Of a stretch of 9,614 nucleotides of DNA, positions 1 to 5,711 are shown piece by piece (within the stretch, counting starts at the first letter, position 1; every line of letters starts with the position of its first letter). The notes beneath the pieces are model-generated. The model was not told where the DNA came from. It made no database searches and was given only the letters and a program-made list of their open reading frames with translations. Location: positions 1-9,614 of the forward strand of contig JAKALG010000026.1 of the NCBI GenBank assembly GCA_021813235.1. Reading direction: 5' to 3'. The DNA is from a bacterium (lineage in GTDB: Bacteria; Patescibacteria; Paceibacteria; UBA9973). Both the position numbers and the translations under genes were made by a program.

Positions 1-116
1 ATCTCAAAACCCCAAAAGACCTCCTTCATTACCCAGTAGAAACAATATCCCTAGATGGGAACCCTCCCTTAAACCGACAAGGGACTGCTAAAATGCTTGG
101 GTTTAAATATGTATAA
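1..116 (+). CDS. C-terminal end of an unrecognised protein (cut by left edge)
   Basis: An open frame enters from the left edge; the first complete codon is at base 3 and it stops at TAA 114-116, giving 37 visible residues. The tail contains prolines and a glycine-rich turn (LDGNPPLNRQG) and ends in KMLGFKYV. I cannot assign it to a family from this fragment. It is accepted as coding because the frame stays open to the edge, its amino-acid mix looks like an ordinary protein, and it lies on the same strand as all other genes. The next gene is 133 bases downstream, behind a structured leader, so the two are probably not translationally coupled. Confidence 0.6.
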   Translation, partial: LKTPKDLLHYPVETISLDGNPPLNRQGTAKMLGFKYV

Positions 117-136
117 GGTTGTTGAGATGTGGTGAG

Positions 137-166
137 GGCTATGCTTATAATGGCTATGCTCATAGC
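137..166 (+). repeat. Tandem GGCTATGCT copies with a shared complementary arm
   Basis: GGCTATGCT occurs at 137-145 and again at 152-160, followed directly by CATAGC at 161-166. Either copy's GCTATG can pair with the single CATAGC arm, so two alternative hairpins are possible just upstream of the leader of the 250-483 gene. The elements are short, so chance is possible. Confidence 0.35.
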
Positions 167-175
167 TCCACTATC

Positions 176-249
176 CGATTTTTACAATTCTATACCCTAT
201 ATGTAGAGGGGGACGAAAACCCTAGAACATTACAAGTAACAAAAAAAAC
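176..249 (+). promoter_or_regulatory. Leader module A (CGATTTTTACAATT, G/C hairpin, GAACATTA, A-tract)
   Basis: The 14-base word CGATTTTTACAATT (176-189) recurs exactly at 749-762. It is followed here by GGGGAC (209-214), a complementary CCC (220-222) that can form a short hairpin, GAACATTA (225-232), and an A-rich run ending at the ATG at 250. The same order of parts appears in leader C, and the last two parts in leader B. Role is inferred: a promoter plus 5' leader shared by co-regulated genes. No Shine-Dalgarno motif is present; the A-tract is the only likely ribosome contact. Confidence 0.45.
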
Positions 250-483
250 ATGACTAAAAAGGACTATGAGCTTATTGCAGACGTAATAAGCAAGAGGAAA
301 GAAACAGAGGAGATTTTGGCGAGGGGAAAAGGTGATTATGGTGTGCAAGCTATTGCGGACTTATGTTTAGATATGGCTCACGCATTACAGAACGAAAACC
401 CACGCTTTAATTTTCAGAAATTTGTTAGTGCTTGTGGCTTTCCCACTATGAGGGACGTAAGCGGGGGTGAACGTTTTGAATGA
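250..483 (+). CDS. Small phage-type hypothetical protein, helical, 77 aa
   Basis: The 77-residue product opens MTKKDYELIADVI and carries NPRFNFQKFVSACGF at about residues 50-64. This pattern, a short charged N-terminus, two amphipathic helices and an NPRF...F..ACG ending, resembles a small hypothetical protein I have seen repeatedly in phages and plasmids; its function is unknown. Start chosen at 250 because the A-rich leader runs directly into this ATG. It appears distantly related in layout to the 1341-1565 product (helix, variable loop, helix, then N.sFNe..F). No membrane segment or metal site is visible. Confidence 0.75.
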   Translation: MTKKDYELIADVISKRKETEEILARGKGDYGVQAIADLCLDMAHALQNENPRFNFQKFVSACGFPTMRDVSGGERFE

Positions 484-504
484 GAATGATGTAGTGGTCT
501 GATA

Positions 505-562
505 GTGGGACGAGTTGCTAAGCAACAGCCCCACAATTCAGAACATTAAAAAACAAAAAAAT
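505..562 (+). promoter_or_regulatory. Leader module B: two-step hairpin plus GAACATTA and A-tract
   Basis: GTGGG (505-509) pairs with CCCAC (530-534), and inside it GTTGC (514-518) pairs perfectly with GCAAC (522-526) around a TAA loop. This is followed by GAACATTA (541-548) and an A-rich stretch ending at the ATG at 563. The GGGAC...CCC hairpin, GAACATTA and A-tract order matches leader A. The hairpin starts 22 bases after the upstream stop codon. It has no U-tract, so it is more likely a leader or RNA-processing element than a terminator. Confidence 0.5.
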
Positions 563-712
563 ATGCATTACAATCTACCGATTGCGATTTCATACAAAGG
601 GCGATTTATGACGGTTATATTCGCTAGTTGTTTGAGAACAGCACGTAATACGTTCATACGCAATAACCCAGAGCTTGATACAAATAAAATTATAGCATGG
701 TATGAGCTATAA
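563..712 (+). CDS. Hypothetical basic small protein, 49 aa
   Basis: The product is 49 residues. The frame is open from a TTG at 515, but that start lies inside the leader hairpin; the ATG at 563 directly follows the conserved GAACATTA/A-tract leader, so it is preferred. The protein begins MHYNLPIAISYKG and has an R..RNTFIRNNPELD segment, giving a beta-strand-like N-terminus and a basic helix. I do not recognise a family. Its stop codon lies in the loop of a small hairpin (705-718). The shared leader suggests co-regulation with the 250-483 and 927-1250 genes. Confidence 0.6.
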   Translation: MHYNLPIAISYKGRFMTVIFASCLRTARNTFIRNNPELDTNKIIAWYEL

Positions 713-721
713 GTAGCTTTT
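705..721 (+). terminator. Weak hairpin with U-tract at gene end
   Basis: AGCTA (705-709) pairs with TAGCT (714-718) around TAAG and runs into TTTT (718-721). The hairpin contains the stop codon of the 563-712 gene. The 5-bp stem with two G/C pairs is marginal for intrinsic termination. Confidence 0.3.
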
Positions 722-748
722 CCTAAGTGCATTTGAACAAGTAAAAAA

Positions 749-802
749 CGATTTTTACAATTTTGAATGTACTTATGGGGACACTACCCCAAAAGAACAT
801 TA
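749..802 (+). promoter_or_regulatory. Leader module C (CGATTTTTACAATT, GGGGAC/CCCC hairpin, GAACATTA)
   Basis: CGATTTTTACAATT (749-762) is identical to 176-189. GGGGAC (777-782) and CCCC (787-790) form a 4-bp G/C hairpin, followed by AAAA and GAACATTA (795-802). Unlike modules A and B, no start codon follows at once; the transcript would continue into a long stem-closed structure before the 927 ATG. Confidence 0.45.
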
Positions 803-806
803 ACAG

Positions 807-918
807 GTCGGGGAGCATAAACTGGTGGCAAGGGGCGAGTAAACGCTAACTTGTTTTATGGTTTTTCAAGAAGTTTTTACTTGCTGATTGACCTTGTCGC
901 TGGTCTATGCTTCCCGAT
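807..918 (+). promoter_or_regulatory. Candidate structured 5' leader RNA closed by a 13-bp stem
   Basis: Bases 807-819 pair continuously with 906-918 (13 pairs, two of them G-U). The core is CGGGGAGCATA with TATGCTTCCCG. The enclosed ~86 bases contain smaller pairings, such as CAAG (829-832) with CTTG (850-853) around GCG/CGC. The closing stem ends only 8 bases before the ATG at 927, so it could control access to that start. It matches no riboswitch class I know. The closing stem is seen directly; the regulatory role is inferred. Confidence 0.5.
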
Positions 919-926
919 ATAAAAAT

Positions 927-1250
927 ATGCAAAAAAAAATACCATTGCTTGATATAGTAGGATGGTTAGTGCTTCCTTCTGTTATGGGAGAAGTACGAAA
1001 GGGCGCAAAATTCCTAGATGTTGTTTCAATCACGAACAACGGGACGCGTTGGTATGTGAGATGTAAACAAAATCACTATATTTACGAAGTAACACTCGGA
1101 AATGAGGCGCTTGTCGTCAAACGTAAGGGGGCTATAACAGGCAACCTTCACGAAGAGATTAATGTAGGAAAACACAAAGCGGGTACTTATATTCCTAATT
1201 TTAGATATATAAGACGTTCGCTTGTTGGTTTTTGTGAGATACTATTTTGA
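927..1250 (+). CDS. Hypothetical protein, beta-rich, 107 aa
   Basis: The product is 107 residues. The frame is open from a TTG at 888, but that codon lies inside the structured leader and its 13 extra codons have no support. The ATG at 927 sits just after the leader stem in AT-rich sequence and is preferred. The N-terminus is hydrophobic (IPLLDIVGWLVLPSVMG, residues 5-21) and could be a buried helix or weak membrane segment. The rest alternates strand-like stretches (FLDVVSITN, RWYVRCK, YIYEVTL, ALVVKRKG), suggesting a small beta fold. Family and function are not recognised. It ends three bases before a strong terminator, so it closes its transcription unit. Confidence 0.6.
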   Translation: MQKKIPLLDIVGWLVLPSVMGEVRKGAKFLDVVSITNNGTRWYVRCKQNHYIYEVTLGNEALVVKRKGAITGNLHEEINVGKHKAGTYIPNFRYIRRSLVGFCEILF

Positions 1251-1252
1251 GC

Positions 1253-1285
1253 AACAAATACCCCCCACGAGGGGGTTTTGTTTTT
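1253..1285 (+). terminator. Strong intrinsic terminator, potentially bidirectional
   Basis: CCCCC (within 1261-1266) pairs with GGGGG (1271-1275) around an ACGA-containing loop, followed by TTTTGTTTTT. The stem extends with AACAAA (1253-1258) against TTTGTT (1277-1282), so the reverse strand also has an A/T flank. It starts three bases after the stop codon at 1250. Confidence 0.85.
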
Positions 1286-1340
1286 AGTGTTGTATATGGT
1301 CGTTATATGGCACAAAATTATAAAAAATAATAAAATAAAT

Positions 1341-1565
1341 ATGGCAAAAGCAAAATCAAACGTATTAACTAATTCACAAATGCGTTTAGTAGCACGGGCA
1401 ATCGTTCGAGCAAAGAATGTGGAAATAGAACGAGACGGAGCAAATTCGCAGGTTATTGAAAACACTTTTGGCGCAGTGATTGAGGAGTTGTGTTCTTATA
1501 TGCGTTACAATAGCTCCTCATTCAATGAGCAATCATTCAGAGAATATGTGAAGGGAATAAAATAA
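1341..1565 (+). CDS. Small helical hypothetical protein, 74 aa
   Basis: The product is 74 residues, from the ATG at 1341. The frame is open from a TTG at 1278, but that codon overlaps the terminator U-tract and the intervening codons look non-coding. The ATG is preceded by an A/T-rich run with no Shine-Dalgarno motif. The layout is LTNSQMRLVARAIVRAK, a variable loop, an ENTFGAVIEELCSYMR helix, then SSFNEQSFREYVKG. This matches the order and spacing of the 250-483 product, suggesting two divergent members of one family. It is the first gene after the 1253 terminator. Its function is unknown. Confidence 0.7.
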   Translation: MAKAKSNVLTNSQMRLVARAIVRAKNVEIERDGANSQVIENTFGAVIEELCSYMRYNSSSFNEQSFREYVKGIK

Positions 1566-1598
1566 ATTATTACACAATAAAGAATAAAGATTAAAACA

Positions 1599-1724
1599 AT
1601 GAAACACCGAGAAAATAAACATAAAAATCACCAATTCGTGATAAAATCAAACGGAAAACATAGAGAGATAAGATGCGCAACGTGCAATAAGGAAATAGAA
1701 ATACCACGCAATAAACGGAAATAA
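1599..1724 (+). CDS. Mini-protein with CxxC motif, 41 aa
   Basis: The short frame runs from ATG 1599 to TAA 1722-1724. The product is strongly basic and contains HQFVIKSNGKH (11-21) followed by IRCATCNKEI (24-33). The F..I.SNG.H...C..CNK.I pattern resembles a small phage motif in which a strand, an NGxH turn and a CxxC precede a final strand; I recall similar mini-proteins in phage genomes but cannot name one. It may bind zinc with its histidines and two cysteines, or act as a dimer. It starts 33 bases after the preceding gene. Its small size keeps confidence moderate. Confidence 0.55.
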   Translation: MKHRENKHKNHQFVIKSNGKHREIRCATCNKEIEIPRNKRK

Positions 1725-1748
1725 GATAAACAGGACTACCAATATATA

Positions 1749-1767
1749 GATAAAATTTAAAAGGTCG
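1749..1767 (+). promoter_or_regulatory. AT-rich element with AAGGTCG upstream of the 1793 start
   Basis: A GATAAAATTTAAA-type tract runs into AGGTCG (1762-1767), about 30 bases before the ATG at 1793. A very similar arrangement occurs at 5995-6018 before the ATG at 6038, and TATAAAGGTC occurs at 2735-2744 before the ATG at 2772. It is too far from the start codons to be a ribosome binding site. A promoter or transcript-start element is inferred. Confidence 0.35.
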
Positions 1768-1792
1768 CAAAAATTCGTAAATAAATTCATTT

Positions 1793-2401
1793 ATGGATAG
1801 TAATATTTTTAAAGTAGGGGACTTGGTAAAATACACTTCTGGTGAATATACAGACAGTGTATATAATCCTTTATGGGGTGGAAAACACGGGAAAGTAATA
1901 GGTATTATATCACAAGTCAGACCACACGATAATGATTATTATAATGTATTTTGGGAAAATAAAATGCGTAATACGTATAGTTTTATATCCCTAGATAAGA
2001 TAACGAGGGAAGATATTATGGAACGCTCTGGTGATAAAGATAAATTTAGGAATGAGCTGATAAGTTTATTAGAGGACTCGGAAACAGATTTATTAAGTTC
2101 TAATATTAAAGCGGGGGATATAGTAACAGTATCACATAATTGTAGTGGATGTAGAGTTGGAGAAATATATAAACTATATAAACTTAGCGCATCATTAGTT
2201 GCGAATAGAATACTAAATAGTAATAATCGTTTCAGTCCTATTGATTTATCAAAATGGGCGGGGTGTTCGTGTGAAGATAATTTCATAAAATTAACAGGAC
2301 ACAAGATAGGAAATAAAACTATATATACCATGAACCCTATTTTAGATACAATACATATCTATTTAGCAAAAATAAAAAAAGAATATAATATAACATTATA
2401 A
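1793..2401 (+). CDS. Two-domain SH3-like protein with Cys motifs, 202 aa
   Basis: The product has 202 residues with two similar modules. Residues 5-71 begin FKVGDLVKY, include HGKVIGIISQV and end NTYSFISLDKI; this is typical of SH3/KOW-like barrels, where a VGD turn leads the first strand. Residues 104-168 begin IKAGDIVTVSH and end CEDNFIKL, a second copy of the pattern, with CSGC (117-120) and CSC (158-160) that could bind zinc. An acidic linker (72-103) joins them, and a hydrophobic helix closes the C-terminus. Such barrels bind nucleic acid or peptides; the specific partner is unknown. Preceded by the AGGTCG element and followed after 4 bases by the zinc-ribbon gene, so the two are probably co-translated. 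Confidence 0.75.
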   Translation: MDSNIFKVGDLVKYTSGEYTDSVYNPLWGGKHGKVIGIISQVRPHDNDYYNVFWENKMRNTYSFISLDKITREDIMERSGDKDKFRNELISLLEDSETDLLSSNIKAGDIVTVSHNCSGCRVGEIYKLYKLSASLVANRILNSNNRFSPIDLSKWAGCSCEDNFIKLTGHKIGNKTIYTMNPILDTIHIYLAKIKKEYNITL

Positions 2402-2405
2402 AATT

Positions 2406-2663
2406 ATGACACAACCAGAATTAACAGTAGATAATTTTCGTAAGAAGGGATTGTGCCCCCATTGTGGAATAGATTTACTTAAACGTAGACCAGTATTCGG
2501 AGTAGAGGTACATGAAACGGGAAGAGTAAGAGTCAATGAAAATGTATATTTAGACGATTTTGAGGTCTATGATAGAGAGAATGTCAGTAGTTATGAATTT
2601 TCTTGTCCAGAATGCAACAACGATTTAGGAAATGAAGATGCACTATTAAAATTATTCGAATAA
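2406..2663 (+). CDS. Zinc-ribbon protein, 85 aa
   Basis: The product is 85 residues with two paired cysteines: CPHC at 17-20 and CPEC at 67-70. Both knuckles sit in short turns separated by about 45 residues of predicted strands (VFGVEVHETGRVRVNENVYLDDFEVYD). Four cysteines in this arrangement normally bind one zinc ion. The long insert between the knuckles could be a separate small beta-sheet. Such ribbons often contact nucleic acid or other proteins; nothing here identifies the partner. It starts 4 bases after the SH3-like gene stops, with no Shine-Dalgarno sequence, which suggests translation by coupling from that gene. Confidence 0.75.
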   Translation: MTQPELTVDNFRKKGLCPHCGIDLLKRRPVFGVEVHETGRVRVNENVYLDDFEVYDRENVSSYEFSCPECNNDLGNEDALLKLFE

Positions 2664-2688
2664 TTGGATAAATAGTTCCCTATTGATT

Positions 2689-2732
2689 TCTAGTATAAAA
2701 TAATTATACTAGACACCAGTAGAGATACTGGT
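2689..2732 (+). promoter_or_regulatory. Tandem perfect hairpins in the 2664-2771 intergenic gap
   Basis: The first hairpin pairs TCTAGTATAA (2689-2698) with TTATACTAGA (2704-2713): 10 perfect pairs around a 5-base loop. Two bases later ACCAGTA (2715-2721) pairs with TACTGGT (2726-2732) around a GAGA loop of the stable GNRA class. Neither is followed by a U-tract, so neither is a convincing terminator. TATAAAGGTC follows at 2735-2744. Likely roles are a structured leader for the 2772 gene, an RNA-processing site, or protein-binding palindromes in DNA. Confidence 0.55.
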
Positions 2733-2771
2733 ATTATAAAGGTCTTATTATAAACCAATACATATAGATAC

Positions 2772-3002
2772 ATGACTATCAAAGAAGTCAAGGATAGTTT
2801 TCTTCGTTTGGTTGGTGTAGACTCAGATGCAGGCGTTGCCGTGCAAACTGGATACCGCAATACCGATGGAGAACGCACTCAGTTAGGTATTCATTTGTTG
2901 TTAAACTTCATTGAAGAAAACAACAAAGAAGAGTTCTTTGCGTGGCTTCGTTCAAAACGAGATGTTGCGCTAGAAGAGAGTAAAAACAAAAAGTCTGAAT
3001 AA
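2772..3002 (+). CDS. Hypothetical soluble protein, 76 aa
   Basis: The 76-residue product opens MTIKEVKDSFLRLVGVDSDAG, has a GYRNTDGERTQLG turn at about 37-49, then an amphipathic stretch LLLNFIEENNKEEFFAWLRSKRD and a charged tail. It appears mainly helical, with no cysteines, membrane segments or known motif. The start at 2772 is the first ATG after the TATAAAGGTC element and tandem hairpins. A strong terminator 50 bases after its stop suggests it is monocistronic, or the last gene of the 1341-3002 stretch. I do not recognise the family. Confidence 0.65.
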   Translation: MTIKEVKDSFLRLVGVDSDAGVAVQTGYRNTDGERTQLGIHLLLNFIEENNKEEFFAWLRSKRDVALEESKNKKSE

Positions 3003-3035
3003 GATAATTTGTTTTTATTTATAAATAGAAACAAG

Positions 3036-3048
3036 TTGTGTTTCACAA
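3036..3048 (+). repeat. Short hairpin before the terminator
   Basis: TTGTG (3036-3040) pairs with CACAA (3044-3048) around TTT, just upstream of the 3054 terminator. It may stabilise the transcript 3' end or be chance. Confidence 0.3.
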
Positions 3049-3053
3049 GTATT

Positions 3054-3095
3054 TCTCCCGATTGTTGTCGAACAGTCGGGAGATTTATTTTATTA
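3054..3095 (+). terminator. Strong intrinsic terminator
   Basis: TCTCCCGATTGTT (3054-3066) pairs with AACAGTCGGGAGA (3071-3083): 13 pairs with one G-U, closed by a GTCG loop and followed by TTTATTTTATTATT. It separates the 2772-3002 gene from the amidoligase unit, so the latter needs its own promoter or antitermination. Confidence 0.9.
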
Positions 3096-3110
3096 TTAAT
3101 CAATAAAAGT

Positions 3111-3794
3111 ATGAGAGAATTCCAAGTTGGAGATTGTGTTGAGCTTGCAAAAGATAGTAAATTCGCAAGACAGCCAGCTAGATATGGTTGCGAAAATGAC
3201 GGAGTAATTACAGATATTATTGAACAAGAAGGAATAGGAAAAATCAACATTGTCAAGTTCGATAAAAATGACCACACTAATTCCCTGTACTTTAATTATA
3301 TGGATAAAGATTTGGTAAAACAAGCAGTCTCAAAGAAAGAAACTGTTTCAAAATCTCCCAAAAAAGCAGATGACAAAAAGAAGATAATCATTGAAGCAAT
3401 TCGTGAAGATGGTGTTACTAAATTCATGTTTGAAGTTGATGCCCGTATAACAAAAATGTACGAGGGACAATCAACAGAAATTAAACCCAGTGGAAAGTGG
3501 GAGGGGTTGAAGTTCTACTATATACCATCGTTACTCGAAAGTTCTATCTATCAACATAAACTTTCTGAGTTTGGTTTATTTGATGACTATGGTTCTACTT
3601 TCTATCGAGATGGAAGAATGAATATCGCTTGGCTTAGAACAGTCGGTGGAAAAGGTACTATTATTATTGATGAAACCATAGAATTTGCACAGTTGAGTAT
3701 TCTTATCAAAAAGACAATGCAGTTCTTAAAAGAATACTTTGAGGAGTATTACAAAGAATTCAAAATAAAGGGCGAATTAACTGTTGAGGTATAG
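3111..3794 (+). CDS. SH3/KOW-like two-domain protein linked to the amidoligase, 227 aa
   Basis: The product is 227 residues from the ATG at 3111; an upstream TTG at 3009 would place the terminator inside the gene and is rejected. Residues 4-70 form an SH3/KOW-like module (FQVGDCVELAKD, NDGVITDIIEQEG, KINIVKFD). A lysine/serine-rich linker follows (about 71-91). The C-terminal domain (92-227) alternates strands and ends in a long helix (ETIEFAQLSILIKKTMQFLKEYFEEYYKEF); I do not recognise it. It leads the amidoligase-GATase unit, six bases ahead of the amidoligase. Its stop is TAG, the only TAG stop among the genes called here, and the frame continues without interruption into the amidoligase. 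It could be the modified protein, a targeting factor, or by rare readthrough an amidoligase extension. Confidence 0.75.
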   Translation: MREFQVGDCVELAKDSKFARQPARYGCENDGVITDIIEQEGIGKINIVKFDKNDHTNSLYFNYMDKDLVKQAVSKKETVSKSPKKADDKKKIIIEAIREDGVTKFMFEVDARITKMYEGQSTEIKPSGKWEGLKFYYIPSLLESSIYQHKLSEFGLFDDYGSTFYRDGRMNIAWLRTVGGKGTIIIDETIEFAQLSILIKKTMQFLKEYFEEYYKEFKIKGELTVEV

Positions 3795-3800
3795 CATAGT

Positions 3801-4640
3801 ATGTGTAACAAAATTCACAAGTTCGGTTTCGAAATTGAGGGAGAATTTACCCACTCTATGATAAAAAATAAATTGGAAATTGCTAACTTTGATGAGGACG
3901 AGTATGAAGAAAGTAGGGAGTCAGATTATGGAGGAATGCACTCAGATAGTAGTGTTTCTAGTTGTTATAATGAGTCAAGAGCTACGAGGGCATATAAGAA
4001 ATGGCATGAGAAACACAACAATGATATGATAGAAGCTGAATTTGCTTCTGCGCCATTTCCTTTTACAGAAAGTGGTATTAAAAAATCACTAAAAGTATTT
4101 GATTTATTTCAAGAGGGATGGGAGAACGGAGAATATCACAACAATCCCAGTTGTGGATTTCATATTCATGTTAGTTTCACTCCCGAAGAAGTACCACCAG
4201 AAATAGTCAGTGAAGAATTTGATAAATACTTCACAGAAAGGATGGCTTCTACTTTTACAAAAGAGTTTAAGGAAAGAAAGAATAACAGATACTGTATGGC
4301 AGGAAAATTAACAGAAGTGGAAATAGCAAACAAACAACACGATAGATATAGAGCTGTTAATTTTAATCATTTAAGCGATAGAAGAAAAACTATTGAGTTC
4401 AGAATATTCCCTTCAGCAGAACCGAAGAAGATGTTAGAGTATCTTCAATTCACATTGAAGGTAGTATCAGACTTCTTGACCAAACATAAATTACAAAGAC
4501 ACATAGTGTTTGAGATTGAAGAAGATACGATAACAAGCGTTGACTATAAGTCGATAGTCGACACAGAACCATTACAGGAAGAATTTAAAGATATAATAAT
4601 TCCTTCCCGAATGGATAGTAATATAAATATGACAACATAA
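3801..4640 (+). CDS. Putative amidoligase (COOH-NH2 ligase, glutamine-synthetase-like fold)
   Basis: The 279-residue product carries the signature of the putative amidoligase family (Pfam Amidoligase_2): FGFEIEGE at 8-15, a GGMHSDSSV segment at 44-52, an IEAEFASAPF strand at 77-86, CGFHIHVSF at 118-126, and RYRAVNFNH...TIEFRIFPSA at 183-206. In this fold related to glutamate-cysteine ligase, the acidic residues bind Mg-ATP and the His and Arg residues act at the carboxylate. The predicted reaction is ATP-dependent amide formation between a carboxyl group and ammonia or an amine. The GATase gene overlaps its stop by one base (TAATG), the classic pairing in which the partner supplies ammonia. 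The substrate is not evident. It starts MC like its partner, probably by coincidence. Confidence 0.85.
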   Translation: MCNKIHKFGFEIEGEFTHSMIKNKLEIANFDEDEYEESRESDYGGMHSDSSVSSCYNESRATRAYKKWHEKHNNDMIEAEFASAPFPFTESGIKKSLKVFDLFQEGWENGEYHNNPSCGFHIHVSFTPEEVPPEIVSEEFDKYFTERMASTFTKEFKERKNNRYCMAGKLTEVEIANKQHDRYRAVNFNHLSDRRKTIEFRIFPSAEPKKMLEYLQFTLKVVSDFLTKHKLQRHIVFEIEEDTITSVDYKSIVDTEPLQEEFKDIIIPSRMDSNINMTT

Positions 4641-5707
4641 TGTGTAAACTTATAATAGGAATGCAGAAACAAGACAATACCGATTTATTTAGTGCCATAT
4701 ATGCTCAAAGAAATTTATTAAAGGGTGAGCTAGATGGAATAGGTGGTATGTCTGTTATGAAAGATGGCAGTGTAAATATATATAGAGATATGGATGACTA
4801 TGATTTGATTATTGGAAACGTATTAAGAGACGTTGCTGAGTCAAGATTGGTCGTTCTTCATTCACGTACCAGTACAGGTGGCGAGCATTCACTTCTCAAC
4901 GTACATTTATTCAGACATGGTAACTGGGTATTCGCTCATAATGGGTTCGTTAGTGCTTATAGTAGGTGGGGGGCATATCAGGGTTATGATAGACAAGTAA
5001 GCACCCAACCACCAATGGGGTTTAATACTTACCATAAAGTAGATAAATATGATAGTATAGCTATGAACGAGATAGAACGCAAGCAACTCGAACGACAATT
5101 CGATGCACTAAACTATAAACTTACAAATTGTAGAAAGTGCATTTCTTCTAAAAGTGGATGTTGCCAGAAACATAAGAACCTGTTGAAAAAAATTGACAAC
5201 ATTTCCGAGAAGTTGTGGGGTATTTCAGGAGTTGAATATGCAACTGAGGATGGAGATATAGAATATGGAGATATGCAAACAAGTCTATCTCTTGTTAATA
5301 AAGATGGTACAAAATCACAAATACAAGAGATTGAGAATAAACTTTGTGATAGCTTTCAATTCTTAAATAGCTTGCCAGATAAGTTGACAAAAGAAAAATT
5401 AGAGAGTAAGGTAGAGGAAGACGGTTTTAGTGGTATGGGATTTCTATTTAACACTAAAACATTAGAAGGTTTTGTTATCGTCAAGAAGACATGTTATGCG
5501 TTGACTGATATAGAGAATACTTATTCCCTATTTTGTAGCTTTGACCCAGCAACCACATTCAAAATGGACTATCCGAATAAGAATTTATTTGGGATTGATG
5601 TGGAGGGAGAATATGATTTTAGAACATTGGATGTAAAGAAGCTATCCATAATAAATTCAATATACAATATAAAAGCGGAAGTCGAACCGCAATCAAATAA
5701 GAAATAA
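4640..5707 (+). CDS. Class II glutamine amidotransferase (Ntn-hydrolase), amidoligase partner
   Basis: The 355-residue product begins Met-Cys; after Met removal Cys2 is the expected N-terminal nucleophile that hydrolyses glutamine to glutamate and ammonia. Supporting motifs are LHSRTSTGG (73-81, the usual H.R..T.G region), NVHLF (87-91), VFAHNGFVSA (97-106) and, later, CDSFQFLNSL (236-245) and DGFSGMGFLF (261-270), which match the usual SD.E and G..A... stretches. Between the HNG and CDS motifs there is a long insertion (about 115-235) containing a Cys/His cluster: C164, C167, C174, C175 and H178. No synthetase domain is fused, so ammonia probably goes to the amidoligase encoded just upstream with a one-base overlap. 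Typical housekeeping roles such as PurF or AsnB are unlikely given this context. Confidence 0.85.
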   Translation: MCKLIIGMQKQDNTDLFSAIYAQRNLLKGELDGIGGMSVMKDGSVNIYRDMDDYDLIIGNVLRDVAESRLVVLHSRTSTGGEHSLLNVHLFRHGNWVFAHNGFVSAYSRWGAYQGYDRQVSTQPPMGFNTYHKVDKYDSIAMNEIERKQLERQFDALNYKLTNCRKCISSKSGCCQKHKNLLKKIDNISEKLWGISGVEYATEDGDIEYGDMQTSLSLVNKDGTKSQIQEIENKLCDSFQFLNSLPDKLTKEKLESKVEEDGFSGMGFLFNTKTLEGFVIVKKTCYALTDIENTYSLFCSFDPATTFKMDYPNKNLFGIDVEGEYDFRTLDVKKLSIINSIYNIKAEVEPQSNKK

Positions 5708-5711
5708 CAAG

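Noticed and set aside
141..206. A 21-codon frame (MLIMAMLIAPL...) before the 250 gene that could be a leader peptide
   Set aside because: Too short, and it overlaps the repeat and leader A. No attenuator-like residue run is present.
515..562. Extended start (TTG 515) for the 49-aa gene
   Set aside because: It would begin inside the leader hairpin, and the leader arrangement of the 250 gene points to the ATG at 563.
732..765. TTTG followed 22 bases later by CAATTTTG, resembling the Bacteroidota promoter (TTTG and TAnnTTTG)
   Set aside because: The -7 element has a mismatch, and the equivalent position in leader A lacks the TTTG. It could still be a promoter but is not supported well enough to list.
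3009..3110. Extended start (TTG 3009) for the SH3-like gene
   Set aside because: It would place a strong intrinsic terminator inside the gene, and the SH3-like module begins right after the ATG at 3111.
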